A DNA stretch of 64,000 bases from an uncultured Erythrobacter sp. GTDB lineage: Bacteria > Pseudomonadota > Alphaproteobacteria > Sphingomonadales > Sphingomonadaceae. The DNA lies in NCBI GenBank assembly GCA_937969505.1, contig CALBWA010000017.1, forward strand, positions 1 to 64,000, in the 5' to 3' direction. Shown here one piece after another: positions 9,290 through 17,556 of this stretch. Position 1 is the stretch's first letter; every line of letters starts with the position of its first letter. The notes below the pieces were generated by a model. That model saw nothing but the letters and a program-made list of their open reading frames with translations. It had not been told where the DNA came from and did not search any database. The translations under genes were made by a program, and so were the position numbers.

Positions 9290-10006
9290 TTACTGAGCTA
9301 CGCGGCGGCCGAAACCACCTGCAGGGCGCTGCATGCCAGCCGCTTGTGGCTGGGAACCGGGTGCGGCAAAAACGGTGCGGCGGAAATTCTTTTCCAGCCG
9401 GTCCGAAATATACTTCCACAAGGCGGTCATCTCGGCAGCGCTGCGGCTGTCGGGATCGACTTCCATCACGGTGCGGCCATCGATCATCGAGGCGGCAAAA
9501 TCGGTGCGGTGATGCAGTGTGATTGGAGCAACAGTGCCGTGCTGCGACAGGGCAACGGCGGCTTCCGAAGTGATCTTGGCCTTGGGCGTTGCGGCATTGA
9601 CCACAAACACCAGAGGCTTGCCGGCCCGCTCGCACAAATCGACCGTTGCGCCAACAGCGCGCAGATCGTGTGGGCTGGGGCGAGTAGGCACAACAATCAG
9701 TTCAGCGACGCTGATAACCGACTGGATGGCCATGGTAATGGCAGGTGGTGTATCGATCACGGCCAGCTTGAAACCCTGCTGACGCAGGACCATCAAGTCG
9801 TTCGCCAGACGGGCAACAGTGGTTTGGGCAAAAGCGGGATATTCCGCTTCACGCTCGTTCCACCAATCCGCCAGCGACCCTTGTGGATCAATATCGATCA
9901 AGACGACCGGACCAGCGCCTGCGCGCTGTGCCTGGACGGCGAGATGGCCGGACAGGGTCGTTTTGCCCGATCCGCCTTTCTGCGATGCTAATGCAAGTAC
10001 TCGCAA
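9290..10006 (-). CDS. ParA/MinD-family ATPase
   Basis: P-loop ATPase of the positioning family. It has the deviant Walker A KGGSGKTT (residues 9-16), the switch I region DIDPQGSLADWW, and VIDTPP as Walker B. An in-frame GTG lies upstream at 10048, but a TTG at 10006 gives MRVLALASQKGG. That places Walker A at the canonical distance and has GGGGGAG eight bases upstream, so I chose it (238 residues). No ParB gene or parS cluster is present, so this is an orphan ParA and not the chromosome partitioning locus. The downstream genes suggest an envelope or division cargo. BcsQ-like roles in cellulose secretion were considered, but no bcs genes are nearby. Confidence 0.85.
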   Translation of the reverse strand: MRVLALASQKGGSGKTTLSGHLAVQAQRAGAGPVVLIDIDPQGSLADWWNEREAEYPAFAQTTVARLANDLMVLRQQGFKLAVIDTPPAITMAIQSVISVAELIVVPTRPSPHDLRAVGATVDLCERAGKPLVFVVNAATPKAKITSEAAVALSQHGTVAPITLHHRTDFAASMIDGRTVMEVDPDSRSAAEMTALWKYISDRLEKNFRRTVFAAPGSQPQAAGMQRPAGGFGRRVAQ

Positions 10007-10225
10007 CGCCTGGCTCCCCCTGGTTTGCCAAAAAACTATCCGCCCCACGACGGCTTCGTTCCTTGAGATCGCAGTATACCCCTAATTTTAGGTTAACGCG
10101 GGCAGAGGTTTGATGATCGTCGCACGCAAAAGCGCAGGTTTGCGGCTCGGGCTGGCTGGGGATAACCCTCCCTTTCCAACCCGTTTCAGGCTGATAAGAT
10201 GATGGAAGGTGAGGTGGGGAATAAC

Positions 10226-11518
10226 ATGGCAGAGCCAAATACAGCCAGCATGCCCGATGGCACCGCCGCCGTTGGTCGGGAGACAGTAGCACCCAGGATC
10301 GCAGACCGGATCGGCAGCCTCGATCTCATCCGCGGATTTGCTGTGATGGGGATTCTGGCCGCCAATATCATCGCATTCGGCCAGCCGTTTCTCTCTTACA
10401 TGGACCCATCGCAATTTCTGGTGCCGACAGGTGATCCGGACGGCTGGCTGTGGATTGCACAATTCGTTCTGGTCGATGGCAAGATGCGCGGTCTGTTCAC
10501 ACTGCTGTTCGGGGCGGGACTTTACCTGTTCATGGAGCGAGCTTGGGCAAGAGGATCAACCCGCTGGCTGCAAGCCAGAAGGCTGGCGATCCTGATCCTG
10601 TTTGGCGCGGCGCATTTCTTCCTCGTGTGGCGCGGCGATATCCTGTTCTATTACGGAATCTGCGGGTTGGTTCTGCTGCTGGTTTTGCGCTGGCCGGCGT
10701 CGCTCCAGCTCAAGGTGGGGTTGTTGGGCTATGCTGCCGGCGCCATTCTTTACGCGGCCATGATGGTGCCACTGTATCTGGTAGCCGACACGCCTATGGG
10801 GGATCAGGCCGCATTTGCAGAAATGCGCGCAGGGCTGGAGGATAGTCTCCAGCAGGAACAGGCCGATGATGCGATCGAAGCGGAATTGAAGCAATCGAGT
10901 GCTTTTACCCCTCTTATTGCACACAGGCTCGCCATGCATGGGGACGAGCAATTCACCAATCTGTTTCTGTTCGGCCCGGAGACCTTGCCGCTGATGCTGA
11001 TCGGCATTGCGCTCTACCGGCTCGGGTTTTTCAGCGGCGGTATTGATCCGGGGCGGATGAAATTGTGGGGCTGGCTCGGTCTGCTGAGCGGTGCAGGATT
11101 GCATTTGCTGATCGGGCTGTGGGCGCAATCAACCGGCTTTACCTATTACGCGTCGATTGCCGCCTTCATTGGCATCAGCGTGATCCCCAGACTGATCATG
11201 GTGCTGGGGCTGGCCGCGCTGCTGGTCGTCTATTCTCCTGCATGGACTGGCTGGCTGGCTGACAGGGTGCGCGCTGCCGGGCGGGCTGCCTTCACCAATT
11301 ACCTCGGTACATCGATAGCCATGATTATAGTCTTCCACGGTTGGGGGTTGGGGCTGTTTGGCGCATTGAGCCGGCCGCAGCTGTATCTGGTGACGCTGAT
11401 TGCATGGCTGGTTATGCTCGCATGGTCCAAGCCGTGGCTCGACCGATTTCGCTACGGTCCGCTGGAATGGCTGTGGCGTTGCCTCACTTATGGGCGGATA
11501 TTTCCTCTCAAGCGATGA
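10226..11518 (+). CDS. DUF418 (YeiB-like) multispanning membrane protein
   Basis: Polytopic inner-membrane protein of unknown function. It has the family's N-terminal signature SLDLIRGFAVMGIL, followed by DGKMRGLFTLLFGAG, and then about ten hydrophobic segments. The C-terminal DUF418 part contains GRAAFTNYLGTS. ATGs at 10199 and 10202 are also in frame, but GGTGGGG lies six bases before the ATG at 10226, giving 430 residues. It is divergent from the ParA operon. The following bfd gene has its own promoter region, so this is probably a single-gene unit. Confidence 0.85.
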   Translation: MAEPNTASMPDGTAAVGRETVAPRIADRIGSLDLIRGFAVMGILAANIIAFGQPFLSYMDPSQFLVPTGDPDGWLWIAQFVLVDGKMRGLFTLLFGAGLYLFMERAWARGSTRWLQARRLAILILFGAAHFFLVWRGDILFYYGICGLVLLLVLRWPASLQLKVGLLGYAAGAILYAAMMVPLYLVADTPMGDQAAFAEMRAGLEDSLQQEQADDAIEAELKQSSAFTPLIAHRLAMHGDEQFTNLFLFGPETLPLMLIGIALYRLGFFSGGIDPGRMKLWGWLGLLSGAGLHLLIGLWAQSTGFTYYASIAAFIGISVIPRLIMVLGLAALLVVYSPAWTGWLADRVRAAGRAAFTNYLGTSIAMIIVFHGWGLGLFGALSRPQLYLVTLIAWLVMLAWSKPWLDRFRYGPLEWLWRCLTYGRIFPLKR

Positions 11519-11533
11519 TATAGCTCTTGCTAT

Positions 11534-11575
11534 TGAGAATAATTCGCATAAACTGGCTAATGCGAATCAATCGCA
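11534..11575 (+). promoter_or_regulatory. Two tandem Fur-like iron boxes upstream of bfd
   Basis: Two 7-1-7 inverted repeats of the Fur type occur 27 bases apart. TGAGAAT-A-ATTCGCA spans 11534-11548 and TGCGAAT-C-AATCGCA spans 11561-11575, each with a single mismatch between arms. A candidate promoter, TTGCTA (11527) and TAAACT (11549), overlaps the first box. The pair lies directly before bfd, an iron-release gene. This fits Fur or Irr control, but the regulator cannot be told from sequence alone. Confidence 0.65.
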
Positions 11576-11589
11576 GGAGAGAGCCGCTC

Positions 11590-11778
11590 GTGTATATCTG
11601 CATTTGCAATGCCATCCGTGAAACCGAGCTGCGCCGCGTCGCGCAAAAGACCAATGGTGATGCTGAGGCGGCATATGCCTGTCTCGGCAAGCGACCCAAT
11701 TGCGGTCAATGCTTGGCGGATGCTGAAGCAATCCTGTTTGAAGAGCGCGAACTGAGCTGCGAAACAGTCGCAGCTTGA
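11590..11778 (+). CDS. bfd: Bacterioferritin-associated ferredoxin
   Basis: A small [2Fe-2S] protein of 62 residues that reduces the ferric core of bacterioferritin to release iron. The four cysteines fit the Bfd pattern: CIC near the N-terminus and CGQC near residues 40-43 (NCGQCLADAE). GTG at 11590 is the start, with AGGAG ten bases upstream. Longer in-frame starts would add residues unlike Bfd and would run into the Fur-like boxes. It is followed 129 bases later by bfr, its functional partner. Confidence 0.92.
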   Translation: MYICICNAIRETELRRVAQKTNGDAEAAYACLGKRPNCGQCLADAEAILFEERELSCETVAA

Positions 11779-11907
11779 GCCTGATCCCTGCTACTGAAAA
11801 TCGCTCGCAACTGGCGGTTTTCTGCGGTTTTTGAGCCCTTATCCCCTTGCCAGCCCAGTTCGGACCACGCATAAGCAGCGCATATTTTCCCATCTAGGAG
11901 ACGCGCG

Positions 11908-12390
11908 GTGAAGGGCGACGAAAAAGTCATCGAATTTCTGAACAAGGCTCTGACGAACGAGCTGACGGCCATCAACCAGTACTGGCTGCATTATCGCGTG
12001 TTGCACGATTGGGGTGTTCACAAACTGGCGGAATACGAACGGCATGAATCCATCGACGAGATGAAGCATGCCGATCAATTGGCCGAGCGTATCTTGTTTC
12101 TTGGCGGACTTCCCAATTTTCAGGCCATCCACAAGCTGAAGGTGGGCGAGACGGTCGAGGAAATTCTCAAAGCTGATCTGGCGATGGAAGAAGAAGCCAT
12201 TCCACTGCTGCGTGACGGTGTCGAACATTGCGAAAGTGTGCGCGACTATGTGACCCGCGACCTTTTCGCCAGCATCCTTTCTAGCGAAGAGGAGCATGTC
12301 GATTTCCTCGAGACCCAGTTCGATATGATCGAGCGTATGGGCCTGCAAAACTACGTTCAACTGCAGAGCAAGCCCGCCGAAGAGGGATAA
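11908..12390 (+). CDS. bfr: Bacterioferritin
   Basis: Iron-storage ferritin of 160 residues that forms a heme-containing 24-mer. The di-iron ligands are visible: Glu in NELTAINQY, the pair in HESIDEMKHAD, and later EEEHVDFLE. The heme-ligating Met is retained in DEMKHAD. Start is GTG at 11908 with AGGAG seven bases upstream. It lies downstream of bfd and may share its iron-responsive control, although the 129-base gap could contain a weak terminator or a separate promoter. Confidence 0.96.
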   Translation: MKGDEKVIEFLNKALTNELTAINQYWLHYRVLHDWGVHKLAEYERHESIDEMKHADQLAERILFLGGLPNFQAIHKLKVGETVEEILKADLAMEEEAIPLLRDGVEHCESVRDYVTRDLFASILSSEEEHVDFLETQFDMIERMGLQNYVQLQSKPAEEG

Positions 12391-12524
12391 TTGGCTGTTC
12401 TGTCGCCTTCCTACAATCTGCCCCAAGCATTTTTCCGCAAGCCTATGTGCATGGAAAGCGTGCGCAATTGCCCGCCTTTCCCATCACGGGTCGTGCAACC
12501 GAATATGCAACGAGGGGTATCACT

Positions 12525-12992
12525 ATGATGAATGCACTGAAGAAGGCCGGCCTTGCCTGCGCCGCTGCAACTGCAATGACGCTGTCTGCACCAGCGGCTG
12601 CGCAATTGCAGCCGTGGGAAGACTACACGCCGCAGGAAACCGTGGTCGAGCTGACTTTTGTCAAGGTTGATGAGGGACAGTTGGGTTTTTATCTCGAGGG
12701 GCTGAAGGAAACCTGGGCCAAGGCTAATGAAGTCGCCAAAGAATTGGGCCAGATCAGCAGCTATGGGATTTACACCGTTCCTTATGGATCGAACGAAGTG
12801 AACTTGGTTCTGCGGGTGAACTATCCCAACATGGCTTCACTGGACCCGGACAAGGCGGAATATGACAAGTTCCTCGAAGCCTGGGGTGAAGCCAATTTGC
12901 AGGAAAACAACAAGACTGTGCGCGAGTTGTACAACAGCATCCGCAAAATTCAGGGCGTTCGCATCTTGCGTCCGATCGAATTCAACGACTGA
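12525..12992 (+). CDS. Small secreted protein of unknown function
   Basis: A 155-residue protein with a clear Sec signal peptide (hydrophobic residues 9-25, cleavage probably after SAPAAAQ). The mature part is acidic and looks like a single alpha/beta domain (VVELTFVKVDEG, YGIYTVPYG, VLRVNYPN). I do not recognise a named family. The start at 12525 is preceded by GAGGGG. It has its own strong terminator at 13020 and is bracketed by bfr and the minus-strand DUF2721 gene, so it is probably monocistronic. A periplasmic location is predicted; no function is proposed. Confidence 0.75.
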   Translation: MMNALKKAGLACAAATAMTLSAPAAAQLQPWEDYTPQETVVELTFVKVDEGQLGFYLEGLKETWAKANEVAKELGQISSYGIYTVPYGSNEVNLVLRVNYPNMASLDPDKAEYDKFLEAWGEANLQENNKTVRELYNSIRKIQGVRILRPIEFND

Positions 12993-13019
12993 GTTGGTCT
13001 GATCAGTTTTTCATGAAAG

Positions 13020-13046
13020 GGCGGGGCAGCGATGCCTCGCCTTTTT
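13020..13046 (+). terminator. Rho-independent terminator
   Basis: A nine-base stem, 13020-13028 with 13033-13041 (one G-T pair), closes a GCGA tetraloop and is followed by five T. It ends the transcript of the small secreted protein gene, 28 bases after its stop. Confidence 0.85.
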
Positions 13047-13109
13047 GTTGTCGCACCTTTCTTGTGCCTTTGGGCCCTATGCGCACGCGTCTCAGCATGC
13101 TCGCGTCGA

Positions 13110-13601
13110 TCAATCGTTCTTGTCGCGTTCGGCAGCCTTTTTCTGAGCACTGGCTGCCATCACGGTTTCCTGGGCGAAATGCAGCAGACCCAGGATCAAC
13201 AGTAGCATGGCTGTGATCCAGACAATGGCTGTGACCGTCCCGATCTGCGGGGTTATGAAGGCGCTGACAAACAGCAGTGCGATGACCACGCAAATGCACA
13301 GAGCCGCACCGGTTGAGAACATTACCGCACGCTGTGCCAATTGTCGCCTGCGCCGCAAACGGGTCAATTCATTCGGGACGACAGCAGACTGATTGTCGCG
13401 CAGGCGTGCCTCCAGCCGCTCAATCCGTTCCGCAATCCAGATCAGGCGTCCCATCATGACATTCATGACCGCGCCAATACCAGCAAGCAAAAAGGCCGGG
13501 GTCAGGCTCAGTTCGACCATTTGCTGCACACGCATGCTGCTGGATGTGCGCTGCAACAATTCCCCAGCAATGGTTGTGCTGGTGAGCAGGTCGAGCATCA
13601 T
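13110..13601 (-). CDS. DUF2721 family membrane protein
   Basis: A 163-residue protein with three hydrophobic segments: near residues 32-50, 93-115 and 121-140. Between the first two is a charged helix, ERIERLEARL. The layout matches DUF2721, a family of unknown function. Its ATG overlaps the der stop codon by four bases (ATGA), so translation is probably coupled to Der. Whether it works with Der is unknown. No catalytic motif is visible. Confidence 0.8.
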   Translation of the reverse strand: MMLDLLTSTTIAGELLQRTSSSMRVQQMVELSLTPAFLLAGIGAVMNVMMGRLIWIAERIERLEARLRDNQSAVVPNELTRLRRRRQLAQRAVMFSTGAALCICVVIALLFVSAFITPQIGTVTAIVWITAMLLLILGLLHFAQETVMAASAQKKAAERDKND

Positions 13602-15031
13602 GTCCGGTCTCCGCCACCGCCGCTATAATTGCCGCCGCCACCGCGGTTGGCGTTGTAAGGGTTCTTTGGGCTTTTCAGCGAAACACGCACTGGCACTGCA
13701 TCAAAGCCCAACTTGGCCCGGATGCCGTTCACCAGATAGCGCTCATAGCTTTTCGGCAGGGCTTCCAGCCGCGTTCCGAAAATAACGCAGCGCGGCGGTC
13801 TGGTTCCGACCTGCGTGATATAGCGCAGCTTGATCCGGCGGCCATTGGGGGCGGGCGGCGGATTGGCCTCCAGCGCGTCGTCGAACCACCGGTTCAATGC
13901 CGCAGTGGGTACACGCTTGGACCAGCTGTCACGAATTTCATGGGCTGCGGCCAACATCGTGTCGAGACCTTTGCCGGTCTTTGCGCTGACAGCAAACAGC
14001 GGAACGCCGCGCACCTGCGCCAGGCCATCGTGCAAGGCATCCTTGATCCCGTTGAACAGGCTGGAGGGATTTTCCGCCACATCCCATTTGTTGATGGCCA
14101 CCATAAGGGCGCGGCCTTCTTCCAGCACCATGCTGGCGATCTTGAGGTCCTGATGCTCAAGCCCTTGCGTTGCATCGAGCAAAAGCACGACAACTTCGGC
14201 AAAGTCGACGGCACGGCGCGCATCGGCAACCGACAGCTTTTCAAGCTTTTCGGTGACGTTGCGTTTCTTGCGCATGCCGGCCGTGTCGATCAGCCTGATG
14301 TCGCGCGTCTCGCCCGATTTGGGATCGTGCCATTGCCAATCGACGGCAATCGAATCGCGGGTGATCCCTGCTTCCGGCCCGGTCAGCAGCCGATCTTCAT
14401 CAAGCAAGCGGTTGATCAGTGTGGACTTGCCTGCATTGGGGCGGCCCACAATGGCCAGCTTGAGCGGGCCGAGGCTGTAATCATCCTCTTCGGCAGCTTC
14501 GCCTGCGCGTTCTGCGGCAGCCAGCTCTTCTTCGGCAGCACCGATGACGGGCCACAATGCGCCGAACAGATCGGCCACCCCTTCGCCGTGTTCAGCCGAC
14601 AGCGGTACCGGTTCGCCAAGCCCGAGCGCGTAGCTTTCCAGCACGCCGGCCTCGCCCTGACGGCCCTCTGCCTTGTTGGCGACGAGAATGATGGGAAGTT
14701 CCTGTCCGCGAAGCCACCGGCCTATCTCTTCATCGAGCGGAGTGATCCCGGCGCGTGCATCAACCACGAACATGGCCGCATCGGCCCCTTCCAGGCTGAC
14801 TTCGGTCTGATGGCGCATCCGGCCAGGCAAGCTGTCAGGATCGTCATCCTCCCACCCGGCGGTATCGACCACGGTAAATTCCATGCCCGCCAGCTCTGCA
14901 TCGCCCAGGCGGCGGTCACGCGTCACCCCTGGCTGATCATCAACCAAGGCAAGCTTCTTGCCCACCAGCCGGTTGAACAGCGTGGATTTGCCGACATTGG
15001 GCCGGCCGATAATGATGACTTGCGGTTTCAT
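13598..15031 (-). CDS. der: Ribosome biogenesis GTPase Der (EngA)
   Basis: Double-GTPase required for 50S subunit maturation. Two G domains are evident: GRPNVGKS near residue 9 with DTAGWED and NKAEG, and a second GRPNAGKS near residue 195 with DTAGMRKK and NKWD. A KH-like C-terminal domain follows (RYITQVGTRPP). The tail is glycine-rich (GGGGNYSGGGG). I start at the ATG at 15031 (MKPQVIIIG); an in-frame TTG at 15046 would add five residues. The product is 477 residues. It is co-directional with the upstream DUF3297 gene and coupled to the DUF2721 gene downstream. Confidence 0.96.
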   Translation of the reverse strand: MKPQVIIIGRPNVGKSTLFNRLVGKKLALVDDQPGVTRDRRLGDAELAGMEFTVVDTAGWEDDDPDSLPGRMRHQTEVSLEGADAAMFVVDARAGITPLDEEIGRWLRGQELPIILVANKAEGRQGEAGVLESYALGLGEPVPLSAEHGEGVADLFGALWPVIGAAEEELAAAERAGEAAEEDDYSLGPLKLAIVGRPNAGKSTLINRLLDEDRLLTGPEAGITRDSIAVDWQWHDPKSGETRDIRLIDTAGMRKKRNVTEKLEKLSVADARRAVDFAEVVVLLLDATQGLEHQDLKIASMVLEEGRALMVAINKWDVAENPSSLFNGIKDALHDGLAQVRGVPLFAVSAKTGKGLDTMLAAAHEIRDSWSKRVPTAALNRWFDDALEANPPPAPNGRRIKLRYITQVGTRPPRCVIFGTRLEALPKSYERYLVNGIRAKLGFDAVPVRVSLKSPKNPYNANRGGGGNYSGGGGDRT

Positions 15032-15096
15032 AGGACTGACAGCCAAGTGGCGCTTGCACGGACACTTGGCAAGTGTTGCCGCGGTTGCAGGCGCCT

Positions 15097-15396
15097 TTAG
15101 CCCTTTTTGGCCACCGGTGGTTCATCGCCCAGGTCTTCGTACCAGGCTTCGACCGGACCGGTCAGCTTGATCGTCAGCGGGCGGCCCTTGCGGTCAACCG
15201 TCTTGCCGGCCTGGACCCGGACCCAGCCTTCGGAAATGCAATATTCCTCGATATCGGTGCGGACACGGTCCTTGAAGCGGATGCCGATCCCGCGCTGCAA
15301 TTTCTCCGAATCGAAATGCGGCGAAGCTGGCTGCACCGAAATGCGGTCAGGCGGAGTGTCGGACTTTGGTGTGTCGGCGGTTTGTTCGTCGCTCAT
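15097..15396 (-). CDS. DUF3297 family protein
   Basis: A short soluble protein (99 residues from ATG 15396) of a family of unknown function common in Proteobacteria. The N-terminal 25 residues are acidic and low-complexity (SDEQTADTPKSDTPP). The conserved core follows with FDSEKLQRGIGIRF, EEYCISEGWVRV and GRPLTIKLTGPVEAWYED. It lies 65 bases upstream of der on the same strand, so it may be part of that transcript. No function can be assigned. Confidence 0.8.
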   Translation of the reverse strand: MSDEQTADTPKSDTPPDRISVQPASPHFDSEKLQRGIGIRFKDRVRTDIEEYCISEGWVRVQAGKTVDRKGRPLTIKLTGPVEAWYEDLGDEPPVAKKG

Positions 15397-15595
15397 GCTA
15401 TCTATCCAGTCTGTGATGGCAGCCGCCCTGCAGGCGAACGGGTCCCAATCGTGCAATATCCCGCGCCCTTAGTCGCCTGATGTGCGCAGAACAAGACGCA
15501 AGTGCTTGCCCTTTGCCGCGCGCCCTTCTAAGGGCGCTCCCTTAACCGTGCGGGTGTGCCCCCCAGGGGCGCACTTATGCGGCATCGTTCGGGTT

Positions 15596-15680
15596 GCGGG
15601 CGTGGCGGAATTGGTAGACGCGCTGGTTTTAGGTACCAGTATCGTAAGATGTGGGGGTTCGAGTCCCTTCGCCCGCACCA
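15596..15680 (+). tRNA. tRNA-Leu (anticodon UAG)
   Basis: An 85-base cloverleaf with encoded CCA. The acceptor arms GCGGGCG and CGCCCGC pair perfectly. The anticodon stem CTGGT/ACCAG closes the loop TTTAGGT, giving anticodon UAG for CUA codons. A long variable arm, as expected for tRNA-Leu, and the T-loop GTTCGAGTCC are present. It lies 76 bases upstream of tig. Confidence 0.96.
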
Positions 15681-15756
15681 GGCCGTTAGCCGACACCCTA
15701 TTTGTCGTAACCGGCGAAATTCAAAAAGTTTGTTGAGAAGGCATCAGTTTAATTCC

Positions 15757-17358
15757 ATGCAGATCAAGGAAACCACCAACGAAGGCCTCAAGCGCGGCTA
15801 TCAGATCACCATCCCCGCAGCAGATATCTCTGCCCGGATCGAAGATGAGGTGAAGAAGATTGCGCCCCAGGTGAAAATGCCCGGCTTTCGCCCAGGCAAG
15901 GTCCCGGCCAATCTCGTCAAGAAGATGCATGGCGAACAGATTCACGCGCAAACCATCAATGATGTGATCCGCGAATCGGTCGATGGCCTGATGAAGGACA
16001 AGGAACTGCGTCCTGCGATGCAGCCTGCGATCAATCTCGGCGAAGGTTACGAAGAAGGCAAGGATGCCGAAGTCACGGTCGATCTGGAAATCCTGCCTGA
16101 CGTGCAAGCCCCATCGACCGACGGCTTGAAACTGGAAAAGCTGGTCGTGCCCGTTTCAGATGAAGCAGTGGACGAAGCGATCCAGAACATCGCTGGCCAG
16201 AACAAGGCTTATAAGGATGCTGCCAAGACCAAGAAGGCGGCAGAAGGCAATCAGCTGATCATCGACTTTGTCGGCCGCGTTGACGGCGTCGAATTCGAAG
16301 GCGGCAAGGCTGAAGATGCAGCTCTGGTGATTGGCTCTGGCCAGTTCATCCCAGGTTTTGAAGAGCAGTTGACCGGCGTGAAGACTGGTGATGAAAAGAC
16401 CATCACCGTGACCTTCCCCGAAGATTATCCGGCTGAAAACCTCAAGGGCAAGGAAGCTGAGTTTGACGTCACGGTAAAGGCTGTGAAGGTCGAAACCGAA
16501 ACCAAGGTCGATGACGACTTTGCCACTTCGCTGGGCCTCGACAGTCTCGACAAACTAAAGGAATTGCTGCGCGGACAGCTGGAGCAGCAAACCGCTGGCC
16601 TGACCCGCACCCAGATGAAGCGCGCGCTGCTTGATCAGCTGGCTGCTGGTCACGATTTCGAAGTTCCGGGCAAGATGGTGGACGCTGAGTTCGAACAGAT
16701 CTGGGCCCAGCTTCAGCAGGAAGCTGCCAAGGATGAAGATCCCGACAAGGCGATGAAGGAAATCGAGGCGGAGAAGGACGACTACCGTTCAATCGCCGAA
16801 CGTCGCGTGCGCCTCGGCCTGCTGCTGTCCGAAATCGGACAGGCCAACGGTGTCGAAGTCACCGCCCAGGAAATGAGCATGCTCGTCCAGCAAGCAGCGC
16901 AGCAATACCGCGAAGAAGACCGCGAGCGCTTCGTTCAGTACGTCCAGCAGGAGCCGATGGCTGCCGCTCAACTGCGTGCACCGCTTTATGAAGACAAGGT
17001 CGTCGACTTCCTGTTTGACAAGGCCGAAGTCAGCGAACGCGAAGTAACGCAGGAAGAGCTGGAAGCAGCGATCGAAGCGGAAGAGGAAGCCGAAGCCAAG
17101 CCAGCGGCCAAGAAGAAGGCCCCGGCCAAGAAGCCGGCTGCGAAAAAGGCTCCCGCCAAAAAGGCCCCGGCCAAGAAAGCAGCGGCCAAGGATGATGCGG
17201 CTGAGAAACCGGCAGCCAAGAAGGCTCCGGCGAAAAAGCCCGCGGCCAAAAAGGCACCCGCCAAGAAGGCAGCTGCTGAAAAGGCTCCTGCCAAGAAGCC
17301 TGCGGCCAAGAAGGCACCTGCAAAGAAGGCTCCGGCCAAAAAGCCCGCTGCCAAGTAA
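15757..17358 (+). CDS. tig: Trigger factor with Lys/Ala/Pro-rich C-terminal tail
   Basis: Ribosome-bound chaperone and prolyl isomerase for nascent chains. The start at 15757 gives 533 residues, compared with about 430 in E. coli. Residues 1-120 form the ribosome-docking domain with the signature GFRPGKVP near 45. The FKBP-like domain spans about 150-245 (VDGVEFEGGKAED, IPGFEEQLTGV). The helical chaperone domain runs to about 440. Residues from about 448 to the end are an added tail of repeated PAAKKAPAKK-like units, strongly basic and similar to histone H1 or AlgP tails. A terminator follows, and clpP and clpX lie downstream, the usual proteostasis cluster. Confidence 0.96.
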   Translation: MQIKETTNEGLKRGYQITIPAADISARIEDEVKKIAPQVKMPGFRPGKVPANLVKKMHGEQIHAQTINDVIRESVDGLMKDKELRPAMQPAINLGEGYEEGKDAEVTVDLEILPDVQAPSTDGLKLEKLVVPVSDEAVDEAIQNIAGQNKAYKDAAKTKKAAEGNQLIIDFVGRVDGVEFEGGKAEDAALVIGSGQFIPGFEEQLTGVKTGDEKTITVTFPEDYPAENLKGKEAEFDVTVKAVKVETETKVDDDFATSLGLDSLDKLKELLRGQLEQQTAGLTRTQMKRALLDQLAAGHDFEVPGKMVDAEFEQIWAQLQQEAAKDEDPDKAMKEIEAEKDDYRSIAERRVRLGLLLSEIGQANGVEVTAQEMSMLVQQAAQQYREEDRERFVQYVQQEPMAAAQLRAPLYEDKVVDFLFDKAEVSEREVTQEELEAAIEAEEEAEAKPAAKKKAPAKKPAAKKAPAKKAPAKKAAAKDDAAEKPAAKKAPAKKPAAKKAPAKKAAAEKAPAKKPAAKKAPAKKAPAKKPAAK

Positions 17359-17377
17359 TCGCACGGATGAATTTGCG

Positions 17378-17415
17378 AACGGCGCGTATCCCAGAGATGC
17401 GCGCCGTTTTCTTTT
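17378..17415 (+). terminator. Rho-independent terminator after tig
   Basis: A perfect nine-base stem (17378-17386 with 17400-17408) is followed by TTTTCTTTT. It separates tig from clpP. Confidence 0.85.
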
Positions 17416-17556
17416 GGGCCGCTCCACATCCTGCTGCTTGTGCAGCCACAAACCGGGCAAGATGCATCGGCAAAGGGTTAATGCCCTTGAACATTTCGCA
17501 CCCGCGCCCGACATAGGCGTTCAACCTGTTTGACCCATTCGACAAGGATAGCTTTG

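Noticed and set aside
11785..11845. Possible terminator between bfd and bfr
   Set aside because: GAAAATCG and CGGTTTTC could pair with a wobble around an 11-base loop, but the stem is weak and AT-rich and bfd-bfr co-transcription is equally plausible.
13940..15100. Long + strand open frame opposite der
   Set aside because: der is unmistakable on the minus strand; this frame has no conserved motif. The same reasoning excludes long frames opposite sppA (3049-4107), the chpT-amidase region (27049-28353), rluC (53708-54865) and gatB (60533-61717).
17092..17358. Short tandem repeats resembling a CRISPR or minisatellite
   Set aside because: They are codon-level repeats of the trigger factor tail, stay in frame and have no spacer structure.
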